32,047 nt of DNA, from contig SXND01000216.1 of assembly GCA_005777235.1 (NCBI GenBank), forward strand, positions 1-32,047. The letters are read 5' to 3'. Positions 1 through 7,523 of this stretch are shown piece by piece. The notes beneath the pieces were generated by a model that had not been told where the DNA came from, did not search any database, and was given only the letters and a program-made list of their open reading frames with translations. This DNA comes from Pseudomonadota bacterium. Its GTDB lineage: Bacteria; Tectomicrobia; Entotheonellia; Entotheonellales; Entotheonellaceae. Numbering within the stretch: the stretch's first letter is position 1; each line of letters opens with the position of its first letter. The position numbers were made by a program, and so were the translations under genes.

Positions 1-58
1 CCTTCATCACACGCCTTCATTATCCGCTGACGTAAATCCAATGATATCGATGCTACCA
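1..58 (-). CDS. IS630-family transposase, N-terminal 19 codons only (partial)
   Basis: ATG at 58 on the minus strand follows an AGGAGG-like ribosome site about 10 bases upstream. The visible peptide begins MVASISLDLRQRIMKACDEG, the typical opening of IS630-family transposases (S-L-D-L-R-x-R then an acidic-Gly turn before the first helix-turn-helix). The frame is open to the window edge. It is unrelated in sequence to the IS630 transposase at 23753-24888, so two different members are present. Nothing more can be said about whether it is intact. Confidence 0.55.
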
Positions 59-138
59 TCCACAACGCCCTCCTACAGCGTGCCCCCTTTATACCATACC
101 CGGCCATAAAACAGTATGTAAATTATGAAAATGCTCTA
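1..138 (-). mobile_element. End of an IS630-like insertion sequence, running off the left edge
   Basis: The minus strand at 1-58 encodes a transposase N-terminus. The roughly 80 bp upstream of its start are AT-rich, unlike the GC-rich neighbourhood, and end in a TA at 137-138 just outside a GAGCATTTTCATA-like tip. IS630/Tc1-mariner elements insert at TA, so the boundary is set there. The other terminal repeat is outside the window, so the end is inferred, not proven. Confidence 0.5.
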
Positions 139-392
139 GCACAGGGGAAGGGCGTGGGCTATGCGATGTTTCCAGGGCGCAGACGTGGCCTGCAGCAAAG
201 GCAGAGAGTCCAACGCATGGACGCCTGGTGTGTGCAGAGTTGCATGGCGGCTGTCCCAGCACTACAATGCCAGGCCTCTTTTCTCGACTTCTGCGCCCTG
301 TCACCACCATGGCGTCTTTGACTGTCCTCCCTCCGACATCGCGTGTCCAGCACACGCGATCGCAGCCACCAGCACCAGAAAGAGCAACGACT

Positions 393-1355
393 ATGACCCG
401 TATTGCCGTGTTAGACGATTATCAAGGTGTCGCCATGCAGATGGCAGACTGGAGCGTCTTACCATCCGATGCCCAGGTGCAGGTGTTCCGTGATCACCTC
501 GCCGACCCGAACGCGGTGGCGCAGCGGCTGCGTGACTTCGAGGTGGTAATGGCCATGCGGGAACGCACGCCCTTTCCCCGACACGTCCTTGAAGAGTTAC
601 CCCAGTTACGCTTGCTGGTCACCACTGGTATGCGCAATGCCTCGATTGATGTCGCGGCGGCGCAGTCGCTCGGGATCACCGTGTGTGGGACGCGTGGCTT
701 ACCCACGCCCACGGCAGAACTCACCTGGGCGCTCATCCTGGCCGTGGTGCGCCATATCCCGCGCGAAGATCACGCCACACGGTCCGGGCAGTGGCAAGTC
801 ACCCTCGGCGAGGGACTGCACGGCAAAACACTCGGGGTCATCGGGCTGGGCAATCTCGGTTCACAGGTGGCGCATGTGGGGAAGGCGTTTGGCATGTCGC
901 TCCTGGCGTGGAGCCAAAATCTCACGGCGGAGCGCGCCGCCCAGCACGGCGCTACGCTGGTGAGTAAGGACGAACTCCTCGCCACTGCCAATGTGGTGAC
1001 GCTGCATCTGGTCCTGAGCGCCCGCACCCGCGGGCTCCTCGGCGCCCGCGAGCTGGAGAGCATGCAGCGTTCGGCCTATTTGATTAATACGTCACGCGGT
1101 CCACTGGTGGAGGAGGCGGCGCTGATCCACGCCCTCGAACACGGCATCATTGCTGGGGCTGGACTGGATGTGTTCGACGAAGAGCCCCTACCACTGGACC
1201 ATGCGTTTCGGCGGTTGGAGAATATCGTCATCACACCGCATTTGGGGTACGTGACGGTAGAAACGTATCGCATGTTCTTCGGTGATGCGGTCGAGGATAT
1301 CCGGGCGTTTCTCAGCGGCACGCCCACCCGGGTGATCGCGGCGCCGACCGCGTAA
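393..1355 (+). CDS. D-2-hydroxyacid dehydrogenase family protein (320 aa)
   Basis: This is an NAD(P)-dependent oxidoreductase that would interconvert 2-keto acids and D-2-hydroxy acids, or act on a related substrate such as phosphoglycerate or glyoxylate. The Rossmann loop GLGNLG is at residues 151-156. The catalytic set is complete: Arg235 in NTSRG, Glu264 in FDEEP and His283 in TPHLG. Length fits the family. The frame is open back to 228, but homology begins at MTRIAVLDDYQ, so the start at 393 (after AAAGAG) is preferred. It converges with the GNAT gene 16 bp downstream. The substrate cannot be read from sequence. Confidence 0.9.
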   Translation: MTRIAVLDDYQGVAMQMADWSVLPSDAQVQVFRDHLADPNAVAQRLRDFEVVMAMRERTPFPRHVLEELPQLRLLVTTGMRNASIDVAAAQSLGITVCGTRGLPTPTAELTWALILAVVRHIPREDHATRSGQWQVTLGEGLHGKTLGVIGLGNLGSQVAHVGKAFGMSLLAWSQNLTAERAAQHGATLVSKDELLATANVVTLHLVLSARTRGLLGARELESMQRSAYLINTSRGPLVEEAALIHALEHGIIAGAGLDVFDEEPLPLDHAFRRLENIVITPHLGYVTVETYRMFFGDAVEDIRAFLSGTPTRVIAAPTA

Positions 1356-1371
1356 CGTCCTACGTGCCGTG

Positions 1372-2055
1372 TCAGACGTGGGCCGCGTCCGGGCCGTCCC
1401 CCCGCTCCCTACTTGGAACGGGGGCCTCATAGGCAGGATTGTTCCAGACGAGCAGCACGGCTTTGCCATCACAGGCGGGATTCTGCACATAGTGCTGGAT
1501 AATCCCCTGAATGGTAAAGCCACAGCGCAGTTGCACGCTCACGGTGGGATCGATGAGTGTCCCGGCACGCACGTGGGCGACGTAGGTCTCGACGTCCATG
1601 GTCGCCTTGTAGACACCAAAGCCCTGGAGCAGTCCCCCCGCCACGTGCCCACGCAGATTGAGACGGCGGATTACCGCACGGCGCGCCTCGTAGAGACGCC
1701 GCGCCAGGCCACGCCGGCGGTAGGCTGGCACCACGCCAATGTCTGCCCCGTACAGCCACTCCCCCTGCGGATCGTGGCCCGTGAGCCAGTTGTGGCCCAC
1801 GATGTCGATGTAGCGATGCTCACAGTGCACAAAATCGACGGCATTGGTGCGAAAATCCGTCGAGCAGGCCACCACCACCCCGGCGTCATTGACCACGGCC
1901 AGCTGCCCCTCAGGAAAGCGGGCAATGTGGGCGGCGTACTGTGCTGCGGTAATCCGTTCCTCCGCCGCCAGGGTCGGGAAGGCAGCGCGCTGCACTGCTG
2001 CGAGCTGCTCGACCATGGCCACCTGGCTCTGCACGATGGTCAACGTCTCTGGCAT
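1372..2055 (-). CDS. GNAT family N-acetyltransferase (227 aa)
   Basis: This is an acetyl-CoA-dependent N-acyltransferase of unknown acceptor. The acetyl-CoA pyrophosphate loop is visible as R-R-R-G-L-A at residues 113-118, preceded by the beta strand ADIGVVPAY, the classic GNAT motif A arrangement. An AGAGGA ribosome site lies just upstream of the ATG. The C-terminal part (about 140-227) is longer than a minimal GNAT fold, with no recognisable extra domain. It is monocistronic, convergent with the dehydrogenase and separated from the aminotransferase by a REP-like repeat. Confidence 0.8.
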   Translation of the reverse strand: MPETLTIVQSQVAMVEQLAAVQRAAFPTLAAEERITAAQYAAHIARFPEGQLAVVNDAGVVVACSTDFRTNAVDFVHCEHRYIDIVGHNWLTGHDPQGEWLYGADIGVVPAYRRRGLARRLYEARRAVIRRLNLRGHVAGGLLQGFGVYKATMDVETYVAHVRAGTLIDPTVSVQLRCGFTIQGIIQHYVQNPACDGKAVLLVWNNPAYEAPVPSRERGDGPDAAHV

Positions 2056-2118
2056 GGACGTGTCCTCTGCGTTTGCGCCCTCGTGCCTTCACCGAGCTGT
2101 GTTGCCAGGTGCTGCCCC

Positions 2119-2177
2119 CTGGGAGCGCCGGGCTCCAGCCCGGCTCCCGCAACCACGCTGGCGCGTGGCGCTCCCAG
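2119..2177. repeat. REP-like palindromic repeat, copy 1 (59 bp)
   Basis: The element starts CTGGGAGCGC and ends GCGCTCCCAG, so its ends are perfectly inverted. Inside are two further small hairpins, CCGGGCTccAGCCCGG and CCACGCtgGCGTGG-like. A near-identical copy is at 28278-28336, and a copy sharing only the termini is at 30621-30677. It lies in the gap between two minus-strand genes, a typical REP location. The 2056-2207 gap holds nothing else recognisable. Confidence 0.85.
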
Positions 2178-2207
2178 GAGACGTCGCACATGCGCTCGGT
2201 TGAGGCA

Positions 2208-3416
2208 CTAGGCTGGTATCCCCACTTCCTGGTGGAAGACGCGGGCCAGCTTGGCAACACCCTCGGTGATCAGCGCGTCAGTCGGTAGCGCAAAGCACAA
2301 GCGCAGATAATTGCGCGCCGCGGCTGGATCGGTGGCCCACTCCGACCCCGGATTAAAGGCGATGCCCTCTTTCAGGGCTGGGCCGACGACTTTCATGGTG
2401 TCCACGCCCTCGGGAAATTTCACCCACAAGAAGATCCCACCACGTGGCACCCTAAACTCGATGGCGGCGCCAAAGTGCGTGCGCAGAGCAGCCATCAACG
2501 TCTCCGCTTTCTGGCGCAGACTCGCCTTCAAACGGTCCATGTGGGCTTCATAGTGATTCTGAAAAAAGTCCGCCACAATGAGTTGTCCCAAGGCACCCGT
2601 CCCACTGTCATTCTTGCAGGCCACGAGACGGCTCATCACCGACCATGGCGCCAGGATATAGCCAAGACGCATGGCGGGTGACAGGGATTTGGAAAACGAG
2701 CCAATATGGATGACATGATTCGACGTGTCTAAGGCCCGGATAGCCTGTGGCCACTCGCCTTCCCAAATCAGATCCGCATAGCACTCGTCTTCAAAAATCG
2801 GCACGCCGTATTCCTGGCTCAGGCGCAGCATTTCCAGACGCCGCTCGGTGCTCATGATGGTGCCGGTCGGATTTTGCACCGTGGGAATGGTATAGATATA
2901 TTTCGGCGTCACACCGCGCTGGCGCAGATCCGCCAGGGCATTGGCCAGCGCGTCCATGCGCATACCGCCGTCGTCGAGGGGAATGCCGACGATGTTGACC
3001 TGCCGTTTGCGCACCCGACCCACCGACCCCTGGTAGGTGAACAGCTCCATGATCACGGTGTCGCCAGGTTCCAGAAACACCTCGTTGACGAGATCAATGC
3101 CCGGATTGGACCCGGGGGTAATGAGCACCTCATCCGAGGAGGCCCGAATGCCGCGATAATGGGCCATCTTCTCGACGAGAAAATCGCGCAAGCCCGTGTA
3201 CCCCAGCGGACCGCTCTCCATGTTATAGGTCGCCAGGCTGCGGCCTTCCCGACGCAAGACGCGGGTGGACGAGGCAATGAGCTCCTCAATAGGAATCTCG
3301 TCCGGGTTATTATGTCCGCCGACGAAGTTGTAGCGTGGAAAGCCGCCCCAGGGTTGAGCCGCGGCAGGCAGATTTTTCGCAAACAAAGTACCATAGTCGA
3401 GACTCGGGGTGGCCAT
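2208..3416 (-). CDS. PLP-dependent aminotransferase, fold type I (402 aa)
   Basis: This belongs to the class I/II aminotransferases closest in style to 2-aminoadipate/aromatic enzymes and the catalytic half of MocR regulators; no DNA-binding domain is attached. The PLP-binding lysine is Lys243 in SFSKSLSPAMRLGY. NPTG is at 182-185, and Asp210 and Tyr213 in FEDECY contact the cofactor. The frame extends to 3515, but AGGAG lies 9 bases before the ATG at 3416 and homology begins there. It is divergent from the SDR gene across a 168-bp control region. The amino-acid substrate is not predictable. Confidence 0.88.
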   Translation of the reverse strand: MATPSLDYGTLFAKNLPAAAQPWGGFPRYNFVGGHNNPDEIPIEELIASSTRVLRREGRSLATYNMESGPLGYTGLRDFLVEKMAHYRGIRASSDEVLITPGSNPGIDLVNEVFLEPGDTVIMELFTYQGSVGRVRKRQVNIVGIPLDDGGMRMDALANALADLRQRGVTPKYIYTIPTVQNPTGTIMSTERRLEMLRLSQEYGVPIFEDECYADLIWEGEWPQAIRALDTSNHVIHIGSFSKSLSPAMRLGYILAPWSVMSRLVACKNDSGTGALGQLIVADFFQNHYEAHMDRLKASLRQKAETLMAALRTHFGAAIEFRVPRGGIFLWVKFPEGVDTMKVVGPALKEGIAFNPGSEWATDPAAARNYLRLCFALPTDALITEGVAKLARVFHQEVGIPA

Positions 3417-3533
3417 GGGCGTGTACTCTCCTGTGATGGTCGCTGACGTGGCGCCGGCTGCGGCCAAAAACGTTGACAAGCTGACCGCATCTGCTGCACT
3501 GTAGCAAAGTACCATCCTGAGGACAACTCTCTC

Positions 3534-3555
3534 CTCCCCACACGCGGGTGGGGAG
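3534..3555 (+). promoter_or_regulatory. Leader hairpin upstream of the SDR gene
   Basis: CTCCCCAC (3534-3541) pairs perfectly with GTGGGGAG (3548-3555) around a 6-base loop. It ends 29 bases before the SDR start and is not followed by a T-run, so it is not a classical terminator. It may be a leader structure or part of the divergent promoter region; function unknown. Confidence 0.35.
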
Positions 3556-3584
3556 CGAGTGACACGTAGCAGAGGAGCATATCC

Positions 3585-4436
3585 ATGGCTGGCCTAGTAG
3601 GAAAAGTAGCCCTGATTACCGGAGCGGGGGGCATGAAAGGTATTGGACGCGCCACAGCGCTTAAGCTGGCGGCGCAGGGCGCGGACATTGCCCTGACGGA
3701 TCTGCAGCGGCCTCCAGAGGCGCTGCCACCGGGGGAAATTCGCCAACAGTGGCGGGGGATTGCCAGCGTTGCTGAGGAAGTCGAGACCCTGGGGCGGCGT
3801 TGTCTCCAGGTGTGGTGCGATCTCAGTGACAGTGCGCAGATTCAGGCCATGGTGCAGCAAGTGGCCACGCACTTTGGACGCCTTGATATCCTGGTGAACA
3901 ATGCCCGCGCCATCATTGGCCGGGATAAAGTGCCGGTGACCGAGTTACGCGAAGATGTCTGGCACCATTTTTTGGCGATTAACACCACCGCTGTGTTCCT
4001 GTGTACCAAGTTTGTCGGGCAAGTGCTGGTGCAGCAAGGCCAGGGAGGACGGATTGTCAACATTGCCTCGGACGCGGCCAAACGTGGCAGTGCGATGGGC
4101 GCTGCCTATTCGGCCTCAAAATTCGCCGTCCTCGGGCTGACACAGGCCTCGGCGCTCGATCTGGCACCGCATCGCATTACCGTCAACGCGGTGTGTCCAG
4201 GGCCGGTGAATACCGATCGCCTGAGTTATTGGGAGCAGGCCCAGGCGGAAGCCAAGGGCCTATCCCTCGAAGCGTTTCGCGCCCAGATTGTCGCGGAGGC
4301 CGGGCAGCGCACCCCCTTAGGACGCATTGCCGAGTCGGAAGATGTCGCTAATGTCGTGGCGTTCCTGATTTCGGAGGATGCCGGGTTTGTCACCGGTCAA
4401 GCCTATAACGTCAATGGGGGGGCCTTGTTTCACTAG
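3585..4436 (+). CDS. SDR family NAD(P)-dependent oxidoreductase (283 aa)
   Basis: This is a classical short-chain dehydrogenase/reductase. The cofactor motif TGAGGMKGIG is at residues 12-21. Active-site Ser162, Tyr175 and Lys179 (Y-S-A-S-K) are present, and the C-terminal V-T-G-Q-x-x-x-V-N-G-G signature is intact. The usual NNAG is NNAR at 105-108. There is a small insertion after the glycine motif (about 42-62), as in several 3-oxoacyl-ACP-reductase-like SDRs. AGAGGAG precedes the ATG. The next gene starts 39 bp downstream on the same strand and is probably co-transcribed. Confidence 0.9.
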   Translation: MAGLVGKVALITGAGGMKGIGRATALKLAAQGADIALTDLQRPPEALPPGEIRQQWRGIASVAEEVETLGRRCLQVWCDLSDSAQIQAMVQQVATHFGRLDILVNNARAIIGRDKVPVTELREDVWHHFLAINTTAVFLCTKFVGQVLVQQGQGGRIVNIASDAAKRGSAMGAAYSASKFAVLGLTQASALDLAPHRITVNAVCPGPVNTDRLSYWEQAQAEAKGLSLEAFRAQIVAEAGQRTPLGRIAESEDVANVVAFLISEDAGFVTGQAYNVNGGALFH

Positions 4437-4475
4437 GGCAGACTTTGCAAGCCTCAACCACCGCGAGGGCCTCGT

Positions 4476-5636
4476 ATGCACCAGAGTACCGACCGCATCC
4501 TCACCACCCACGTCGGCAGCTTGCCGCGCCCCCCGGCGCTGCGCGATTTACTCATCCGTGCCGAGCGCGGTGAAGCGATTGACCGCGCGGAGTTTCAGCG
4601 TCAGACCGAAGCGGCGCTCCACCGGGTGGTCACCAGGCAGCTCGAAGTCGGGATTGATATTGGCAACAACGGCGAGCAGTCCCGGGTAGGCTTTCAAACC
4701 TATGTTGCCAGCCGTATGCAAGGTTTTGGCGGCGCGAGTGCGCGCCCACCGTCGCTGGATGTGCAAGCTTTCCCGGATTACGGCGCGCTGCTGCGCGCCC
4801 GTCGCAGCCATACGACGAAGATCGACAATGCCCCGCAGGCCATCGCTGCAGTGCACTACACCACGCTCGACGAGGCAGCGCAGGAGTGCGCCAGTTTTCT
4901 GGCCTGCACCGCCGCGCAACCCCGCCCCTTTGTGGAGCGCTTCATGACCGCGGCGTCGCCGGGCATTATTGCCACCACGCTGCTCAATGCGTATTACGAT
5001 TCCTACGAGCACTACGTGCAAGCTCTGGCCCGCGAAATGCAGCACGAATATGAGTTCATCCATGCGCAAGGTCTGACATTGCAGCTCGACTGCCCGGACC
5101 TGGCCATGGAACGCACGCGCTATTTTCAACACGACTCGGTAGAGCGCTTTCAGGAGATCGTCGCGACGAACATCGCCGCGCTCAATAGCGCCATCGTCAA
5201 CATCCCACCTGAGGCAGTGCGTCTGCACGTGTGCTGGGGCAATTACGATGGGCCGCATGTGCATGACATTCCCTTAGAGGCCATCTTACCGCTCCTGTAT
5301 CAGGCGCGGGTGGGGGCACTGTCCATTGAACTGGCGAACCCGCGTCATCAGCATGAATACAAAGTGCTGAAGCGTTATCCGCTGCCTGACTCCATGCTGT
5401 TCTTGCCTGGGGTCATCGACTCGACGACGAACTATGTGGAGCATCCTGAGGTGGTGGCCGACCGTATCTGCCAGATCGTGGATGCGGTAGGGGACCGCAG
5501 CCGCGTCATTGCCTCGACGGACTGTGGTTTCGGTACCTTTGCGGGTTCGGATATGGTGGCGGAAAGCGTCGTGTGGGCCAAATTGCGCACGCTGCGGCAA
5601 GGCGCCGACCTCGCCACGCAGCGGCTCTGGGCCTGA
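4476..5636 (+). CDS. Cobalamin-independent methionine synthase (MetE C-terminal)-like zinc methyltransferase (386 aa)
   Basis: This is a stand-alone MetE C-terminal-type TIM barrel, the family that also includes epoxyalkane:CoM transferases and other thiol alkyltransferases. The family opening THVGSLPRP is at 11-19. Probable zinc ligands are His251 and Cys253 (LHVCWGN) and Cys350 (STDCGFGTF); Asp205 in the QLDCPDL segment is the usual substrate-binding acid. No N-terminal folate domain is present, so it is unlikely to be a full methionine synthase. It probably transfers an alkyl group to or from a thiol. It follows the SDR gene, suggesting a small catabolic operon. Confidence 0.8.
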   Translation: MHQSTDRILTTHVGSLPRPPALRDLLIRAERGEAIDRAEFQRQTEAALHRVVTRQLEVGIDIGNNGEQSRVGFQTYVASRMQGFGGASARPPSLDVQAFPDYGALLRARRSHTTKIDNAPQAIAAVHYTTLDEAAQECASFLACTAAQPRPFVERFMTAASPGIIATTLLNAYYDSYEHYVQALAREMQHEYEFIHAQGLTLQLDCPDLAMERTRYFQHDSVERFQEIVATNIAALNSAIVNIPPEAVRLHVCWGNYDGPHVHDIPLEAILPLLYQARVGALSIELANPRHQHEYKVLKRYPLPDSMLFLPGVIDSTTNYVEHPEVVADRICQIVDAVGDRSRVIASTDCGFGTFAGSDMVAESVVWAKLRTLRQGADLATQRLWA

Positions 5637-5814
5637 GAAGGCCACAGACAGGCAGCCTACCAATGGCTGCTGAAGGTGCCGTACCCCAGCACGACGGCAT
5701 GGTCGCCGGAGACAGTCCCCCCTGTCCCTACGGGTGGGGTCGAGGACCACGGCACCGTGCCTCTTCGTGATCCTCACCCCGATGAAGCGTTCGGCCCACT
5801 GCAGGCGGCCGCAG

Positions 5815-6110
5815 GCGACTACCTCATCGCCATGGGCCCGCGTGCCGGACGTAAAGCCCTGAGCATCCGCACGCTCGCAGCCCGGCCGAGCGCGGAGGGC
5901 ACGGCGTGCGTGGCATCCAACACTGGGCGCACTTGCTCAAGCGCGTGTGTGGGATTGATCTGGAAAGCTGCCGGCATTGCGGCGGAGAGCTGAAGATCAT
6001 CGCGGCGATTGAGCAACGGTATACCATTTCCACAATCCTCGCGCCCCTGAGCCTGCAAGCGCATCCGCCATCACGTGCTCCGATGCGCGGCGCCCCCGAG
6101 CACGAAGCTG
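5815..6110 (+). pseudogene. IS91-family transposase, decayed C-terminal fragment
   Basis: In the frame starting at 5906 the peptide reads WAHLLKRVCGIDLESCRHCGG and continues ELKIIAAIEQ, followed by a proline-rich R-A-P-x-R-A-P tail. This is the characteristic zinc-binding C-terminus of IS91/IS801-type (Y2, rolling-circle) transposases. Just upstream in another frame, GPRAGRKALSIRTLAA (about 5830-5880) resembles an earlier part of the same protein, implying an internal deletion plus frameshift. The catalytic tyrosines are absent, so it cannot be active. It directly follows the methyltransferase gene. Confidence 0.6.
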
Positions 6111-6406
6111 ACCTCTACCCAAATCCCGCAATACTCCATTCCTCAGTGTACTTAAAACGTGAGGCCGGGGTCAGGCGATAGCCGATGAGCCAAAAAGGCG
6201 AGCATGCGGCGCTCGAAAGTCACAGCCTGGGCCCGCGAGACCCCGCCAACCGGCTATGGGGCGCAAGCGCGATGGTGGACGGAGTGCATCATTGCTGTGT
6301 TGGGCGCGAGGGATACAAAAGAATATATTTATTTTTTATATACTTCTCTGCGTGTCTTGAGGATGGGCGTGAAAACTCGCCGGAACCACAGCCTCTAGTA
6401 ATTCAA
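6111..6406. other. Gap with no recognisable gene, shifting from GC-rich to AT-rich
   Basis: Two short ORFs (6185-6460 and 6204-6398) cover this stretch, but neither resembles a known protein and both run into the AT-rich control region. Composition shifts abruptly near 6318 to runs such as AATATATTTATTTTTTATATA. The stretch probably marks the edge of the transferred lipid operon. Confidence 0.4.
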
Positions 6407-6423
6407 TGTACAATTTATGTACA
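6407..6423 (+). promoter_or_regulatory. Candidate CarH/LitR operator: two TGTACA palindromes 11 bp apart
   Basis: TGTACA occurs at 6407-6412 and again at 6418-6423, a start-to-start distance of exactly 11 bp, one helical turn. CarH of Thermus binds tandem 11-bp repeats, and the Pseudomonas homologue recognises TGTACA-type half-sites. A related TGTATA is at 6526-6531 beside the second promoter. The position 33 bp upstream of a TATAAT and about 120 bp upstream of the MerR/B12 gene fits autoregulation. Seen: the repeats and spacing. Inferred: the bound protein. Confidence 0.55.
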
Positions 6424-6455
6424 TCTACCTAAGAAATACGATCATGAAAATAGTC

Positions 6456-6461
6456 TATAAT
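6456..6461 (+). promoter_or_regulatory. Possible -10 box (TATAAT) downstream of the operator
   Basis: A perfect TATAAT at 6456-6461 lies 33 bp after the TGTACA pair. No good -35 hexamer is seen at 16-18 bp upstream. If used, it may need an activator or an alternative sigma factor. Confidence 0.3.
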
Positions 6462-6494
6462 TTTATTTATATATAGAAGATATAAATTTTTCTA

Positions 6495-6524
6495 TTGACT
6501 TAATAAAACTTTATTGCATATGAT
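6495..6524 (+). promoter_or_regulatory. Sigma-70-like promoter of the lipid operon
   Basis: TTGACT at 6495-6500 and TATGAT at 6519-6524 are separated by 18 bp. Transcription would begin near 6531, only about 16 bases before the ATG at 6547. That favours 6547 over the in-frame ATG at 6514, which lies inside the promoter. Confidence 0.55.
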
Positions 6525-6546
6525 TTGTATAAGTTATTTCACATCA

Positions 6547-7500
6547 ATGAGCGAGCCACGACCCGTGAAGAAAAATGCCTCCGTCAACACTGTGTCTGCG
6601 GATACCGAGTTCTACCCGATCCGCACCGTGTCCACGCTCACCGGCGTAAACGCCATCACGCTGCGCGCCTGGGAGCGGCGTTATGGGCTGATCAAACCGG
6701 TGCGCACCGACAGCGGCCACCGCGTGTACACGCGTGTCGACATCGATAACATCCACCGCATCGTGGCGCTGCTCGACAAAGGTGTCGCCATTAGCCAGGT
6801 GCGGCACACGCTCGGCGACCCAGAAAGAGGCGCGGCGCACGCCGCCGAGGCCGGGCCGTGGGCCGGTTTCCGCGCACGCATGGTCATGGCCATCACCCAG
6901 TTCGACGAAAACCGGCTCGAAGATATCTACAACGAAATTCTCGCTCTCTACCCCACCGACTTGGTGACGCGCCGGGTGCTGGTGCCATTGCTCGTTGAAC
7001 TCGGCAGACGCTGGCAGAGCACCGACGGCAGCGTCGCCGAAGAACATTTTTTCAGCGTGTACCTGCGCAACAAGCTGGGTGCGCGTTTTCATCATCGCCA
7101 TCGTAACAACAGCGGGCCGAAGCTGCTCGCCTCCTGCCTGCCGGGCGAACAACACGAAGTCGGCCTGCTGCTGTTCGCGCTGGCGGCACACGAGCAAGGC
7201 TACCGGCTAGTGTTGCTGGGCGCGGACATGCCGTTCGCCGAGTTGCCGATTGCCGCGAAGCGCTCGCAAAGCACCGCCATTGTGTTGTCCGGCTCGCTTG
7301 AGCCGGAACCGTCGCTGTGCGGTGCGCAGTTACCGGCGTTGATTGCGGCGGCTGGCATACCGGTGTTCATCGGCGGACTCACGGCGGTGCGACGGCACGA
7401 CGAGATCGTGGCAGCCGGCGCGGTGCCGCTCGGCTATGAGATCGTACACGCCCTGCAACGTATTGCTGCATGTCTCAAGTTGCCGGGCACGGCCCATTGA
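6547..7500 (+). CDS. CarH/LitR-type MerR regulator with B12-binding domain, probable light sensor (317 aa)
   Basis: The N-terminal MerR winged helix (about 23-92, with L-R-A-W-E-R-R-Y-G) is followed by a cobalamin-binding helical cap and Rossmann domain (about 105-310). The photoreceptor signatures are intact: Trp156 followed nine residues later by Glu166-His167 (the W-x9-EH upper-face motif) and E201-x-H203-x-x-G206 (lower-axial His). Family knowledge: in the dark, adenosylcobalamin drives tetramerisation and repression; light breaks Co-C and releases DNA. The residue after Trp156 is Gln, whereas Thermus CarH has His132 there. It heads the lipid operon, so autoregulation with the operon is likely. 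The start at 6547 is set by the promoter position. Confidence 0.85.
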   Translation: MSEPRPVKKNASVNTVSADTEFYPIRTVSTLTGVNAITLRAWERRYGLIKPVRTDSGHRVYTRVDIDNIHRIVALLDKGVAISQVRHTLGDPERGAAHAAEAGPWAGFRARMVMAITQFDENRLEDIYNEILALYPTDLVTRRVLVPLLVELGRRWQSTDGSVAEEHFFSVYLRNKLGARFHHRHRNNSGPKLLASCLPGEQHEVGLLLFALAAHEQGYRLVLLGADMPFAELPIAAKRSQSTAIVLSGSLEPEPSLCGAQLPALIAAAGIPVFIGGLTAVRRHDEIVAAGAVPLGYEIVHALQRIAACLKLPGTAH

Positions 7501-7523
7501 TCTGCACGAACACAACAGGCGCC

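Noticed and set aside
228..392. N-terminal extension of the D-2-hydroxyacid dehydrogenase
   Set aside because: The extra 55 residues do not resemble the family, and the protein is complete from 393.
1369..2211. 280-codon plus-strand ORF opposite the GNAT gene
   Set aside because: No recognisable domain; the minus strand has the acetyl-CoA-binding motif and a ribosome site.
3534..3555. Hairpin before the SDR gene as a rho-independent terminator
   Set aside because: No T-run follows, and no gene ends just upstream on either strand.
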